From an uncultured Planctomycetota bacterium (GTDB lineage: Bacteria; Planctomycetota; Phycisphaerae; UBA1845; UTPLA1): DNA of 64,000 bases. The translations under genes and the position numbers were made by a program. Where the stretch lies: assembly GCA_900696465.1 (NCBI GenBank), contig CAADGE010000048.1:1-64000 (forward strand), given 5' to 3'. Positions 1 to 8,550 of this stretch are shown here, in pieces (the first letter of the stretch is position 1; every line of letters begins with the position of its first letter). The notes under the pieces were generated by a model that made no database searches, was not told where the DNA came from, and saw only the letters and a list, made by a program, of their open reading frames with translations.

Positions 1-772
1 CGTCGGCGATGTCACACTCATCCGGTATGCCGTTGGAGTTGCAGTCCTCACTCTTTTCGGAGGCAACGTCGCATTCGTCAGGCACCCCGTTCTCATTGCA
101 ATCGTGGCTGGTTCCGTCGGCGATGTCACACTCATCCGGTATGCCGTTGGAGTTGCAGTCCTCACTCTTTTCGGAGGCAACGTCGCATTCGTCAGGCACC
201 CCGTTCTCGTTGCAATCGTGGCTGGTTCCGTCGGCGATGTCACACTCATCCGGTATGCCGTTGGAGTTGCAGTCTGAACTGCTGCCCGAAATCAGGTCCA
301 GCGCGTCGGAGATACCGTTCGTATTGCAGTCAATAAAATCCGTCGGTGGCTGGTCGAGTCCCGGGATGACGAACACCAGCGTATCGCCGTCTCCGAAATC
401 CACCTGCCACTCGAAACGGCCCTCTGCGAGGACGTCGCCGTGACCCACGCGGGCATTTTCCGGTAGTTCCGCATCCGGTGAGACAATCGCAACCACCTTG
501 AGCAGGCGTGTGCGAGTCGGCAGTAGTGTTGCATCCGCATCGCGCCCGGTGGCATCCAACAGCCGGATGGTCTGGCGAACCTGAAAGTCCTCCAGCGTGT
601 ACTCCGCGGTCGCGACGACACGAAATCCCGACTGGTTCTTGATGTGCAGGGTTACGAGACCACTTTCCAAGCCGTCAGGCGGAAGGATCGCAGGGGGGCA
701 CATCAGCCCCGTCGTCACGAACAGGACGACAAGCGCGAGCGGTATAAAACGATGCCGTACTGCGAGGTGCAT
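1..772 (-). CDS. Secreted DCNxNGIPDECD-repeat protein, 3' end beyond the window
   Basis: The reverse frame is open from an ATG at 770-772 to the left edge, giving 257 residues and no stop. The N-terminus has a hydrophobic segment (IPLALVVLFVTTGLMC) typical of an export signal; the Cys at its end hints at a lipoprotein, but the lipobox is not canonical. A non-repetitive domain of about 150 residues follows (ending near FGDGDTLVFVIPGLDQPPTD), then tandem 19-residue repeats of the form DCN-x-NG-(I/V)-PDECD. Such Cys/Asp-rich repeats are widespread in secreted planctomycete proteins and resemble calcium-binding repeats. No strong ribosome site precedes the ATG, and the frame stays open upstream, so the start is uncertain. 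Function unknown; an extracellular structural role is inferred. Confidence 0.75.
   Translation of the reverse strand, partial: MHLAVRHRFIPLALVVLFVTTGLMCPPAILPPDGLESGLVTLHIKNQSGFRVVATAEYTLEDFQVRQTIRLLDATGRDADATLLPTRTRLLKVVAIVSPDAELPENARVGHGDVLAEGRFEWQVDFGDGDTLVFVIPGLDQPPTDFIDCNTNGISDALDLISGSSSDCNSNGIPDECDIADGTSHDCNENGVPDECDVASEKSEDCNSNGIPDECDIADGTSHDCNENGVPDECDVASEKSEDCNSNGIPDECDIAD
2..343 (-). repeat. 114-bp tandem repeat coding for two 19-aa DCNxNG units
   Basis: Identical blocks begin at 2, 116 and 230, a period of 114 bp (38 codons, two different 19-residue units). The copies visible here differ by about one base, far less than the two 19-residue half-units differ from each other. This points to recent duplication of the 38-residue dimer. 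The array continues past the left edge, so copy number is unknown. Confidence 0.85.
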
Positions 773-1146
773 GCCGATGAAACCTGGCACGAGACTACTC
801 CACGTCGCCCGCGCTTCCGAAAGCGCTGCGCCATGGATGTAAACCCCTGTGCCGTCAAGATCGAGTTCGGCGTGGGCGCAACCTTCGCGCCCCGCGCAGC
901 GGCGGCTCTCCCTCGGCCGCCGTACCCCTATCTTACGCCACCTGATGCCCGAGAATAAAGGGTGCACCTTTTGACGGAGGAAAAGCGCCGGATAGGGCAG
1001 TTTTGCGGACGCCGCAGGATACAGGTTGTTCCAGTTAGACGGGAAAGGTCCCCGAAAAGCGGGGTGCTGTAAGCCGTGGGCAGCTTCCTGGCATTCGGCT
1101 CGTTCGCACTGAGGAATCGGGCTGAATGGTCCTCTGCCGGCGGCTG
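773..1146. other. Intergenic region with no supported gene
   Basis: About 370 bases lie between the start of the repeat protein and the end of the small 65-residue gene. The open frames here have no ribosome site, no recognisable motif and arginine-rich antisense composition. It should contain the promoter of the leftward repeat-protein gene, but I cannot assign -35/-10 elements with confidence. Confidence 0.5.
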
Positions 1147-1344
1147 TCAGCAGGCCATGGGCCAGGCGGTGTACTCTTCCCGCGGAGGGACGGAGTCGAG
1201 CCGCTCGAGGTAGCCGGCGAGGTCGGCCTCGGTAAAGAGCTGGAGAAACTCAAGTCGCGCCGAACGGTTGATCCGCATGATGCGGTCGATGAGTTCCTGT
1301 TTGGGCAGCTTGCTGTACGCAGGCGACGAGATAGACAGGTTCAC
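1147..1344 (-). CDS. Small conserved-looking hypothetical protein, 65 aa
   Basis: A GTG at 1342-1344 preceded by GGGAGG with a 6-base spacer sets the start; the longer frame upstream is arginine-rich and looks non-coding. The product (start VNLSISSPAYSKLPKQELID) is charged and probably alpha-helical, with KQELIDRIMRINRSARLEFL followed by ...FTEADLAGYLERLDSV. It has no signal peptide or membrane segment. I do not recognise a named family. The amphipathic helices would suit a small cytoplasmic interaction protein, but that is only inference. It stands alone between the repeat protein and the membrane protein, both on the same strand. Confidence 0.6.
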   Translation of the reverse strand: MNLSISSPAYSKLPKQELIDRIMRINRSARLEFLQLFTEADLAGYLERLDSVPPREEYTAWPMAC

Positions 1345-1677
1345 GCGATGCCTCCCACTGGCGACGGCGGATGATTCCGTATTGATCGTGGCGCGACGGG
1401 CACGGTTCATCGAAGCGGGTTGGCGTCGCAGGACGCCTTCCGCGCGGGTCACGCGAAGTGTCGTATCGACCTCGACAAGCCGTCGTCTTGAGCGTCGTGC
1501 CGTTGCAGAAAACGCGAACGAAGGCGGATTATCAATTGCTTTCCTTCGTCGGTTCGCGCTGAACTTGCGCCGCGCGGTTGCAATCTGCGCGAGGCAGGCC
1601 CGCGTCGGCTGGGAACCACGATTCGTCGTCCGTCGATCCGGCAGAAATCTGCGCAACACCGGTGCGGCAGGGAATAT
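1345..1677. other. Intergenic region with no supported gene
   Basis: About 330 bases between the end of the polytopic membrane protein and the small 65-residue gene. Several overlapping frames are open on both strands, but all are Arg/Ser-rich and lack a ribosome site. Presumably it is the leader of the small gene. No hairpin terminator with a T tract is visible. Confidence 0.5.
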
Positions 1678-3216
1678 TTATCTGCGGAAGAAAATTGACG
1701 CGACGGGGTCCTGATGGCGGATCGTCCACGTCGGCGAGGCGCGGAGTGCTTCGGCTGCCGCCGACTGTGTTGAGATGATCGCGAGCCGCAACTCGTACGC
1801 ATCCAGTTCGGTCAGCAGCCGCTGGGCGTCGTGCAGTACATGGGGGAATTCCCGCAGGAACTCCTCCCCATACAACTCGCAGCGATCATCGATATAGACG
1901 CGGGCATCGGGCACTGCGTAGATGAGATAGCCGCCGTAGAGCATGGGGTTGAACACGCGATGATCGCCGGCTTCCAGCATGGCCTCCGGCAACTCTGCGG
2001 CCGCGGCGACCGGCCAGTAGGTCTCGTCGAGACTGGCCCAGCCGGCGCCGATGACCGGCACGCGAATGCCGCCGACCTGCAAGGCCAGACCGATGAGGAC
2101 AACCGCCGCAGGCCATGCGATCGCCGCCCATCGCATTGGGATCTTGCCTTCCGACGGGGCGTGTCGCGCGAGCAGGGCACTGCCGCGCGCTGCGAGCCGC
2201 TCGCGCAGCGCGGAATACGGAAACATCTCGGCGATGCTGATCGCGGCCAGCACGGCGAAGAGCGGTGCGTGCCGCACGCGTGACACCGCCAGGAGAAACC
2301 AGAGCAGCGGCAGCAGCCAGGTGATGCGCAGCATGCGTCGCCAGGTCGCGGACAGCACGGCGACGTACACGACGAAGAGGGCGATCACCATGACCCCCTC
2401 GACGCTGTCCCATCGGAGCGGGCCGTGCTCGCTGATGATCATGGGCAGCAGCTTTGAGCCCATCAGGGCGATCCAGACGCGCGGCAACTGCCCGCCATAA
2501 GGGTTCACCCAGATCGTCGCGGCCGAGAGCAGGGCGATCACGATCAGCACCACGATACGCCGATCGACCGCGGCCGTACCGATCTGGCTGCGACCGAGTA
2601 TCAGCAGAAATGCCCAGCCGAAGAGCACCAACGCCACGTTGACGATACCGGCCAGGGCGCCGCCGTGGAGATTGGTCCAAAGCACCATCAGCAGCGGCAG
2701 CAGCCAGAGCCGGCGTGCCGATTCCCGACGCGCCTCCACGTCACAGAGGATGCCGTAGGTCAGCGCCGTGAGGGCGATCGTGGCGATGTGCGGTCGGGCG
2801 TGAAAATGATGGCTCGACGCCGCCAGCACGATCGCCAGCAGCAGGATCACGCCGGGCACGCTGAACCCGGCGCGGAGCAGTCTGTCGCCGATACCGGCAT
2901 AGACCGCCGCGAGCAGGGCCGCCGCCGCCAGCAACAGCGAATCGAGCCCGGCGGCACGGTGGGCCGCGGCCATGATGCACTCGGCAAGCCACTGATGGGC
3001 GATCCACGGATGGCCTTCGAAGGTGAAGCTGAATTCGTCGGCGGTGGGCAGCGCGCCGCGATCGAGAATCCGCTCGCCGACGACGGTGTGCCAGAGCGCG
3101 CCCGGGTCGCGGAACATTCTTGATCGCCCGGCCAGAAGGAGTGTGAGCAGGAGGAGGATAAAGATCGCCGCGCGAAAGGAGGGCGCCAGGATGGACATCG
3201 TCCGCGCGGAGGTCAT
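1678..3216 (-). CDS. Polytopic membrane protein, possible GT-C-fold glycosyltransferase
   Basis: 512 residues with about ten hydrophobic segments. The first (FILLLLTLLLAG, about residue 20) is followed by a soluble stretch with DPGALWHTVVGERILDRG and HPWIAHQWLAE, conserved-looking motifs in a first periplasmic loop. FHARPHIATIALTALTYGIL and LWTNLHGGALAGI are also distinctive. A soluble C-terminal domain of about 130 residues ends near VASIFFRR. The topology (membrane core, first-loop acidic/aromatic motif, C-terminal soluble domain) resembles GT-C lipid-linked sugar transferases, which act at the outer face of the membrane. No catalytic residue can be proved. The start is the first ATG; an internal Met at residue 7 is possible. 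It is an isolated leftward gene. Confidence 0.75.
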   Translation of the reverse strand: MTSARTMSILAPSFRAAIFILLLLTLLLAGRSRMFRDPGALWHTVVGERILDRGALPTADEFSFTFEGHPWIAHQWLAECIMAAAHRAAGLDSLLLAAAALLAAVYAGIGDRLLRAGFSVPGVILLLAIVLAASSHHFHARPHIATIALTALTYGILCDVEARRESARRLWLLPLLMVLWTNLHGGALAGIVNVALVLFGWAFLLILGRSQIGTAAVDRRIVVLIVIALLSAATIWVNPYGGQLPRVWIALMGSKLLPMIISEHGPLRWDSVEGVMVIALFVVYVAVLSATWRRMLRITWLLPLLWFLLAVSRVRHAPLFAVLAAISIAEMFPYSALRERLAARGSALLARHAPSEGKIPMRWAAIAWPAAVVLIGLALQVGGIRVPVIGAGWASLDETYWPVAAAAELPEAMLEAGDHRVFNPMLYGGYLIYAVPDARVYIDDRCELYGEEFLREFPHVLHDAQRLLTELDAYELRLAIISTQSAAAEALRASPTWTIRHQDPVASIFFRR

Positions 3217-3373
3217 GACAAGGAAGGTATCGGCGTGGTAGGCCGGTTCGTCGGAGGGTTTGAGGGAACCGTCGAAAAGTCGAAAGGTCGAAAATGGGGA
3301 GCATCGGCGATTGACCGGTGGTCGGGACGCCGAGATGAGGGGTCGAGGGGAAGCTCATGCATGGGTGGTGCGC

Positions 3374-3583
3374 TCATGGAGCGGGCAGTGTCGCCGGGGG
3401 CGGTTGTTCGATGCCGGAGAAACGCTCGCCCATCAGGGTAATGGCGCCGATGAGGACGACGAGCACCAGTGCGGCGATGACGGCGTATTCGGTGAGGTTG
3501 TAGCGGCTGCGGTCGGCAGGCGTCACATCGTCGCAGTGGGATGCTGCGTTGTCGGCATTGGGCGGCGATTCGTGCGAGGTCAT
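3374..3583 (-). CDS. Small single-span membrane protein, Flp-pilin-like
   Basis: 69 residues, starting at ATG 3581-3583 with GGAG about 10 bases upstream. A polar N-terminal half leads into one hydrophobic helix, NLTEYAVIAALVLVVLIG, then ITLMGERFSGIEQPPP. The E-Y-x-(V/L)-I-A-A-L-hydrophobic pattern ending in (T)LG/MG resembles the core of Flp/Fap-type pilins, but the tail is short and proline-rich and no prepilin peptidase site is clear. No tad/flp assembly genes are nearby. It lies about 70 bases downstream of the BNR propeller gene on the same strand and may be co-transcribed. A generic small membrane protein is the alternative. Confidence 0.6.
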   Translation of the reverse strand: MTSHESPPNADNAASHCDDVTPADRSRYNLTEYAVIAALVLVVLIGAITLMGERFSGIEQPPPATLPAP

Positions 3584-3654
3584 GAAGGTTACTCCGTTAT
3601 CGAAGAAGGGCCAGTCGCTCGCGCTCCGGGCTCTGATCAGGGCCCGGAATGGTA

Positions 3655-4776
3655 TCACGACGGTTTCTCGAAGCGGACGCAGTAGACCGGCGGGAGGTGC
3701 TCGGCGACGGTCTGCCACGAGTCGCCGTCGTCTTCGCTGACCCACAGCGAGCCGGTCGTTGATCCGAAAGCGAGGACACGGCCGGTCTCGTCGATGTCCA
3801 TCGCGTGGCGAAAGACGAGGTCGTACGCGTGCTCCTGCGGCAGTCCCTTCGAGAGTTGCTCGAACGTTTTGCCGCCGTCGCGGGTGCGCGTGACGACGAC
3901 CTTCGCATTGACCGGGATGCGCTCCTCGTCCTTCACCGCAGGGACGAACCAGGCCACATCGCCGTTTGTCGGATGAACGACGCACGCAAAGCCGAAGACC
4001 GACGGCTGGACGTTTTCGATTTCCTGCCAGGTCTTCGATCCATCGGTGGATCGGAAGATGCCGTTGTGGTGCTGCACCCACATGACGTCGGGCTGGGCGG
4101 GGCATCGCACCATGCGGTGGGGGTCCTGGGCGTTTTCCTCATATGCCTGTTCGGGCGGCATGTACGCGGCGCGCATGCCCTTGGCCTGGCAGGCCCAGGT
4201 CTCGCCGCCGTCCTTTGTGACCCATACGCCGCCACAGGAGACGCCGACAGCGACGTGCTTCGAATTTCGCGGATCGACGCAGACGGTATGGATGCCTGCG
4301 TAGTCAAGTCCGCCGCCGGTCCATTCCTTTCGCCGGGGGTTGTACCAGAGGGACTTGATGATATCCCACGATTTGCCGCCGTCCTCCGAGCGGAAGAGGC
4401 CGCCGGGGACGGTACCGCACCAGAGGACGCCGGGTTCATCGCGTCCGCCTTTTTCCAGCTCCCAGATCAGCTCCGTGCGCCATGGGATCGGAATGCCACG
4501 GAACGGGCACTTGTCCGGCTCCTGATCCTTCGGTGGCTCCGGATAGGTGGGGACGCCGATTTCCTCCCAGCTCTTGCCGCCGTTGGTGCTCTTGTGGAGC
4601 TTGGAGCCGAAGTGACCGTGGTGCAGGGCAGCGTAGAGTGCCCTGTCGCGGGCATCGTGCAGCAGCATGGGCACGTTCTGCGCGAGAAATGCCGCGTCGC
4701 TGATTCGCCAGCCGGCGGGCTGCTTTGTGATGGTGAACAGTCCTTTGCGGGTCGCTACATAGAATCGCGTACTCAT
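3655..4776 (-). CDS. BNR/Asp-box beta-propeller protein (sialidase/VPS10-like)
   Basis: 373 residues with six Asp-box motifs: STNGGKSW, SEDGGKSW, TKDGGETW, STDGSKTW, TRDGGKTF and SEDDGDSW. Each marks one blade of a six-bladed sialidase- or VPS10-type propeller. The N-terminus (MSTRFYVATRKGLFTITK) has no signal peptide, so a cytoplasmic product is likely. Often called exo-sialidase, but the Arg triad and Tyr of true sialidases are not evident, so enzymatic activity should not be assumed. It is followed by the Flp-like gene and preceded, 76 bases upstream, by a MoaD/ThiS-like gene on the same strand, suggesting one operon. Confidence 0.85.
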   Translation of the reverse strand: MSTRFYVATRKGLFTITKQPAGWRISDAAFLAQNVPMLLHDARDRALYAALHHGHFGSKLHKSTNGGKSWEEIGVPTYPEPPKDQEPDKCPFRGIPIPWRTELIWELEKGGRDEPGVLWCGTVPGGLFRSEDGGKSWDIIKSLWYNPRRKEWTGGGLDYAGIHTVCVDPRNSKHVAVGVSCGGVWVTKDGGETWACQAKGMRAAYMPPEQAYEENAQDPHRMVRCPAQPDVMWVQHHNGIFRSTDGSKTWQEIENVQPSVFGFACVVHPTNGDVAWFVPAVKDEERIPVNAKVVVTRTRDGGKTFEQLSKGLPQEHAYDLVFRHAMDIDETGRVLAFGSTTGSLWVSEDDGDSWQTVAEHLPPVYCVRFEKPS

Positions 4777-4852
4777 GGATGGTTCTCGCTTTTTCGGGTC
4801 GGGTCATCGATCCTTCGGCAGGGCGGGATCGCCGGGGGGACTCGTCGCGGCG

Positions 4853-5122
4853 CTATCCTCCGGACAACGCCTGCATGATGTACACATGGCTCTCAGGGCC
4901 GACCGGGTCCGACAGGTCGCGCCGGTCTTTAATCGCCACGCCGTCCACAAAGACGATCATGTGTCGCCGCACTTCGCCATGCTCATCCAGAACGTAGCCA
5001 CGGGCGGGGGCATTCTCCCGAAAGACGTGCTCGAGCACTTCTCGCACCGTGTTTCCGGGCGCACGCGTTTCGGGACATGCGACGTGTCGCTGGATGTTCT
5101 GGGTGAAACTGACGCGGGCCAT
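4853..5122 (-). CDS. MoaD/ThiS-family ubiquitin-like sulfur-carrier protein
   Basis: 89 residues from ATG 5120-5122, preceded by GGAGAG with an 8-base spacer, which favours this start over a Met seven codons upstream. The beta-grasp fold is suggested by length, the internal GNTVREVLEHVFRENAP segment and the HMIVFVDGVAIKDRRDLSDP stretch. The C-terminus ends ALSGG, the di-glycine tail that is adenylated and thiocarboxylated in MoaD and ThiS. The sequence is somewhat longer than classical MoaD. No moa or thi gene adjoins it; its neighbour is the BNR propeller. A sulfur-carrier or protein-modifier role is therefore inferred from the tail and fold only. Confidence 0.8.
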   Translation of the reverse strand: MARVSFTQNIQRHVACPETRAPGNTVREVLEHVFRENAPARGYVLDEHGEVRRHMIVFVDGVAIKDRRDLSDPVGPESHVYIMQALSGG

Positions 5123-5250
5123 TTCGACTGCTCTCCGAAGCATGAGCGTAACAGAACGACCTGCCGGGTGGCAAACACGGCGGCGTATCGGATTGGCGCG
5201 CAGGAATCGTTATAATCGCCGGGGGCTAACGCCGGATGCTGGAGAACGAC

Positions 5251-6144
5251 ATGACGACTGCCTCGCACTTGTCCGTCGAAGAACATGCACCCAGCGTGCA
5301 GCGTTTCGCGCCGGGCAAGGTCAATCTCACACTGGCCATTCTTGGGAAGCGACCTGACGGCTATCACGAACTGGAGTCGTGGGCGAGGCAGATCGACCTG
5401 CGCGACCGGCTGACCATGCGACTTTCTTCCGAGCCGGGCTTGCAGGTATCCGGACTGATCGAGGGCGTACCCGACAATGAGGAGAACCTTGTCTGGCGTG
5501 CGGCGCAGCGCGTGGCGGACGCGGCGGGCCGTCCGCTGGACGTGGAATTCCATCTGGAGAAGTATCTGCCTTCAGGCGCCGGTCTGGGCGGCGGGAGCAG
5601 TGACGCCGCCGCCACGCTGCTGGGACTCAACGAACTCTGGGGACTCGGCTGGCCCCTTGAGAAGCTCTACGAGATCGCCGGTCTGCTCGGGTCCGATGTC
5701 CCGATGTTCGTCTCCGGGCACTCCGCGATCCTGCGCGGTCGCGGCGAGCGCGTGGAGATACTTAAGGACTCGTCAAAGTTCTACCTGGTGCTCATCATTC
5801 CATCGTTTCCGCTTTCCACTGCGCGAGTCTATGCGCGATGCGAAGTGTCTGCGAGCTTGTCGGGCGGTCGTGCCCGACCATGGGAAGACGGAGTCAAGGA
5901 GAGCCGTGTGCTGGGACCGCTGCTCTTCAATGATCTGGAGCCGGCGGCATTTACATGCGAGCCGATGCTGGCGCAGCTTCATGCGGCCTGTGACGGGATC
6001 GACGGGCGCTCGGTGCGGCTTACGGGAAGCGGCAGCTCGTTGTTCGCCCTCTTCGATCAACTGGAAGAAGCGAATGCATGGGCCCGAGCCGTGCGGTCGA
6101 AAATCCCCTCTGACGTGCGACTTCAGATTGTGAGTACTTTGTGA
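5251..6144 (+). CDS. ispE: 4-diphosphocytidyl-2-C-methyl-D-erythritol kinase
   Basis: 297 residues, GHMP-kinase fold. It phosphorylates CDP-methylerythritol with ATP in the non-mevalonate (MEP) isoprenoid pathway in the cytoplasm. Diagnostic segments are FAPGKVNLTLAILGKRPDGY at the N-terminus, the ATP loop LPSGAGLGGGSSDAAATLLG in the middle, GSDVPMFVSG, and a C-terminal LTGSGSSLFALF. Family length is about 280-300, so it is complete. ATG 5251 has GGAG seven bases upstream; an in-frame Met five codons earlier is less well placed. It is transcribed away from the MoaD-like gene and lies just ahead of the SpoVG-like gene, which may be in the same transcript. Confidence 0.95.
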   Translation: MTTASHLSVEEHAPSVQRFAPGKVNLTLAILGKRPDGYHELESWARQIDLRDRLTMRLSSEPGLQVSGLIEGVPDNEENLVWRAAQRVADAAGRPLDVEFHLEKYLPSGAGLGGGSSDAAATLLGLNELWGLGWPLEKLYEIAGLLGSDVPMFVSGHSAILRGRGERVEILKDSSKFYLVLIIPSFPLSTARVYARCEVSASLSGGRARPWEDGVKESRVLGPLLFNDLEPAAFTCEPMLAQLHAACDGIDGRSVRLTGSGSSLFALFDQLEEANAWARAVRSKIPSDVRLQIVSTL

Positions 6145-6249
6145 GCCGGAAGGTGGATGCAGGCGGCGGAATGTGTTATCGTAGTCCGGTCAGGGCTGAG
6201 CATCCGATCGACAACAGGCACGACAACGCGGATTCCTGGAGCGCAGCAC

Positions 6250-6924
6250 ATGAACATCACCGAGATTCGCGTCAAGCTCGTCGGAAACGGTCACAACGAA
6301 GAGCGCCTGCGGGCATTCTGCAGCGTCACGCTCGACGGTGCCTTTGTGATTCGCGATCTGAAGATCATCGACGGGACCAATGGTCCATTTGTCGCCATGC
6401 CTTCGCGGAAGCTGTCCGACCGCTGCCCCAAGTGCGGTTGCAAGAATCACCTCCGGGCGAAGTTCTGTAACGAGTGCGGCGGCCGGCTTGATCCGGGTCG
6501 TGCACCGCGCGACAGTGAAGGGCGCGTCAAGCTGCATGCCGACGTGGCGCATCCCATCAACGCGGCCGGCCGCGAGCAGATTCAGCGTGAGGTCATCGTC
6601 GCCTACGAGCGCGAGCTGGAAGCGGCCTCGCAGCCCGGCTATCAGTCGCAGTATGTGGATGCGGATATTGAGGATACCGTCGAGTCGGGGTACGACGATT
6701 TCATCTCCGAGATCCGCGAATCGGTCAAAGATCGCCAGGATCGGCGACCGGCCTCGTCGTCCACTGGTGCCGACCGTCGTCCTCCGCCACGCCCACCGCG
6801 TGAGACGGTCAAGCAACCGGTTCATGCACCGTCGCGCCCGGAGAGAGTCGATCGTGAAGCCAAGTCGGTCTATCCTGCCCAACCGCCGGTGCAGGATGAC
6901 CCGTTCAGTGCCGGCATCTTGTGA
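6250..6924 (+). CDS. SpoVG-domain protein with C-terminal zinc ribbon
   Basis: 224 residues. The first 80 match the SpoVG fold: [32 protein letters not shown] and [10 protein letters not shown], the hallmarks of SpoVG RNA/DNA-binding regulators. A four-cysteine zinc ribbon follows directly (CPKCGCK...FCNECG), then a charged region and a Pro/Arg-rich disordered tail ending DDPFSAGIL. Typical SpoVG is 85-100 residues, so the ribbon and tail are added. SpoVG proteins bind nucleic acid and affect septation, sporulation or gene expression; which applies here is unknown. ATG 6250 is preceded by GGAG at about 8 bases. It sits 105 bases after ispE. Confidence 0.85.
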   Translation: MNITEIRVKLVGNGHNEERLRAFCSVTLDGAFVIRDLKIIDGTNGPFVAMPSRKLSDRCPKCGCKNHLRAKFCNECGGRLDPGRAPRDSEGRVKLHADVAHPINAAGREQIQREVIVAYERELEAASQPGYQSQYVDADIEDTVESGYDDFISEIRESVKDRQDRRPASSSTGADRRPPPRPPRETVKQPVHAPSRPERVDREAKSVYPAQPPVQDDPFSAGIL

Positions 6925-7062
6925 TGTCGAGTCGCCGGCATGCCCCATGGGGACGCCCAAATATCATTTTTCCTGCGTCGGGTATTGAATTGACTCCTGG
7001 GAAGGGTGAATAATCAGAAGGTCACGATGCGCTACAGGTGCGCCGTTGGGAAGGGGATACAG

Positions 7063-8514
7063 ATGCTCTATATCCGAATAGCCGCGCGGCGGTTTCGATC
7101 CGGTTTCTGCACGATGGGTCTGATAGTCTGCTGGCTCGCGCCGGTGCCGCTCGACGCGGCCGAGGTCGTCGTCAAGAATGACTCGGTTATCAACGGCAGC
7201 ACCGCCGCCATTCAGGCCGGCTTCGATGCCAATGAGAGTGCAGCGGTCTGGCTGACCAGCCCTTGCAGCGGGAACATCGTCGCCGTGCAAATCTTCTGGC
7301 GGTCGCTCACCGGTGGCACGCCGCCGAGTCTCGAAGATTACATCACGATCAATCAGCCCGGCACGTTCCCTATCCCTGGCACCGTGCTTGCATTTCTCGA
7401 AGGCCCGGTCATGAATGACAATTTTCTAAATGAGTTTCGATACCTCGATGAGGACAACACCGTACCCATCAGCGTGCCCATCCTTCAGGGTCAGACCTTC
7501 GCGGTCGTTTTTCGCTTTGCCAGCGATCCCAATCCGTTCCTCGGCCCCAGTCTCGTGACCGATGCGGATGGCTGCCAGCCCGGGAAGAATGCCATCAACG
7601 CCATTGGTCTTGGCTGGCGTGATGCCTGTTCGCTCGGCGTCTCCGGTGATTTCTTCATCCGCGCAGTGGTGGATTGCACCGAGGCCACCGGGGCCTGCTG
7701 CACGGTCTTCGGCGATTGTGTCCCCGGCGTAACACAGACGCTCTGCACGCAGAACGGCGGGACGTATCAGGGCAACGGCTCGACCTGTCAGGGTGTGAAC
7801 TGTCCGCTGCTCGTCGGCGCCTGCTGCTTGCCCGATGGTTCCTGCCAGAACGGGCTAACCCAGTCGGAGTGCCAGGGTATGGGCGGCACCTATCAGGGCA
7901 ACGAATCCGGATGTGGCTCGGTAAGCTGCGCGCAGCCGCCGCAGGCGTGTTGCAATCCGTCGAATAATTTCTGCGCGATGCTCTCGCCGCAGGACTGCAC
8001 GAACTTTGGCGGCGTGCCGCAGGGCATCGGCACGGTGTGCGTCGGTCCCTCCGCCAATCAATGTCCGACGGGCGCGTGCTGTCTGCCAAGCGGCGCCTGT
8101 CAGCCGAGCATGACGGCAACGGCCTGCGCCGCGGCAGGGGGTGTCTATCAGGGCACAGGAGTCACCTGCGGTCAGGTTTCCTGTCCGCAGCCGCAGGGCG
8201 CGTGCTGTCTGACTTCCGGCGGCTGCAACGTCTCCGCGCAGGCGCCGTGCGAGGGATTCGGTCATACCTGGAAGGGGAGCGGCACGAATTGCGTCGATGC
8301 CAACATGAACGGCACGGCCGACATCTGTGAGCCCCCCGATGGTGACATGAACCGAGACGGTGACACGGATGGCCTCGACATCGCTCCGTTTGTCCGGGCG
8401 ATTCTCGACGCGTCCACCCATCCGCTGGACCTGGCTCACGGAGATTTCAGCGGCAACGGCGTGATCGACCTGGCCGACGTAGAAGACATGGTGGACGTGT
8501 TGCTGGCTAACTGA
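7063..8514 (+). CDS. Secreted GACCLP-module protein with dockerin-like tail
   Basis: 483 residues. ATG 7063 follows GGAAGGGG at six bases; two further Met codons upstream lack such a site. An N-terminal signal (FCTMGLIVCWLAPVPLDAAE) precedes a beta-rich domain of about 180 residues. Five Cys-rich modules of about 40 residues follow, four opening with GACC and one with QACC. Each has the pattern ACC-x5-6-C...C...GG-x-(Y/W)-x-G...C...C. The C-terminus (GDMNRDGDTDGLDIAPFVRA to the end) carries two Asp-rich EF-like loops and resembles type I dockerins, although no cohesin or cellulosome is implied. It is probably an extracellular, disulfide-rich, calcium-binding protein of unknown role. Confidence 0.85.
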   Translation: MLYIRIAARRFRSGFCTMGLIVCWLAPVPLDAAEVVVKNDSVINGSTAAIQAGFDANESAAVWLTSPCSGNIVAVQIFWRSLTGGTPPSLEDYITINQPGTFPIPGTVLAFLEGPVMNDNFLNEFRYLDEDNTVPISVPILQGQTFAVVFRFASDPNPFLGPSLVTDADGCQPGKNAINAIGLGWRDACSLGVSGDFFIRAVVDCTEATGACCTVFGDCVPGVTQTLCTQNGGTYQGNGSTCQGVNCPLLVGACCLPDGSCQNGLTQSECQGMGGTYQGNESGCGSVSCAQPPQACCNPSNNFCAMLSPQDCTNFGGVPQGIGTVCVGPSANQCPTGACCLPSGACQPSMTATACAAAGGVYQGTGVTCGQVSCPQPQGACCLTSGGCNVSAQAPCEGFGHTWKGSGTNCVDANMNGTADICEPPDGDMNRDGDTDGLDIAPFVRAILDASTHPLDLAHGDFSGNGVIDLADVEDMVDVLLAN

Positions 8515-8518
8515 AGCG

Positions 8519-8549
8519 GGCTTCGCGTTGCGCAGCATCCTGCGAAGCC
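8519..8549. terminator. Hairpin between convergent genes
   Basis: GGCTTCGC (8519-8526) pairs perfectly with GCGAAGCC (8542-8549) across a 15-base loop. It begins four bases after the stop of the rightward GACCLP gene and ends just before the stop of the leftward gene, so it could act in both directions. There is no T tract on either strand, so intrinsic termination is only a possibility. Confidence 0.45.
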
Positions 8550-8550
8550 G

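Noticed and set aside
3655-4776. Active sialidase call for the BNR protein
   Set aside because: Asp-boxes only show a propeller. The sialidase catalytic Arg triad and nucleophile Tyr were not recognised, and there is no export signal.
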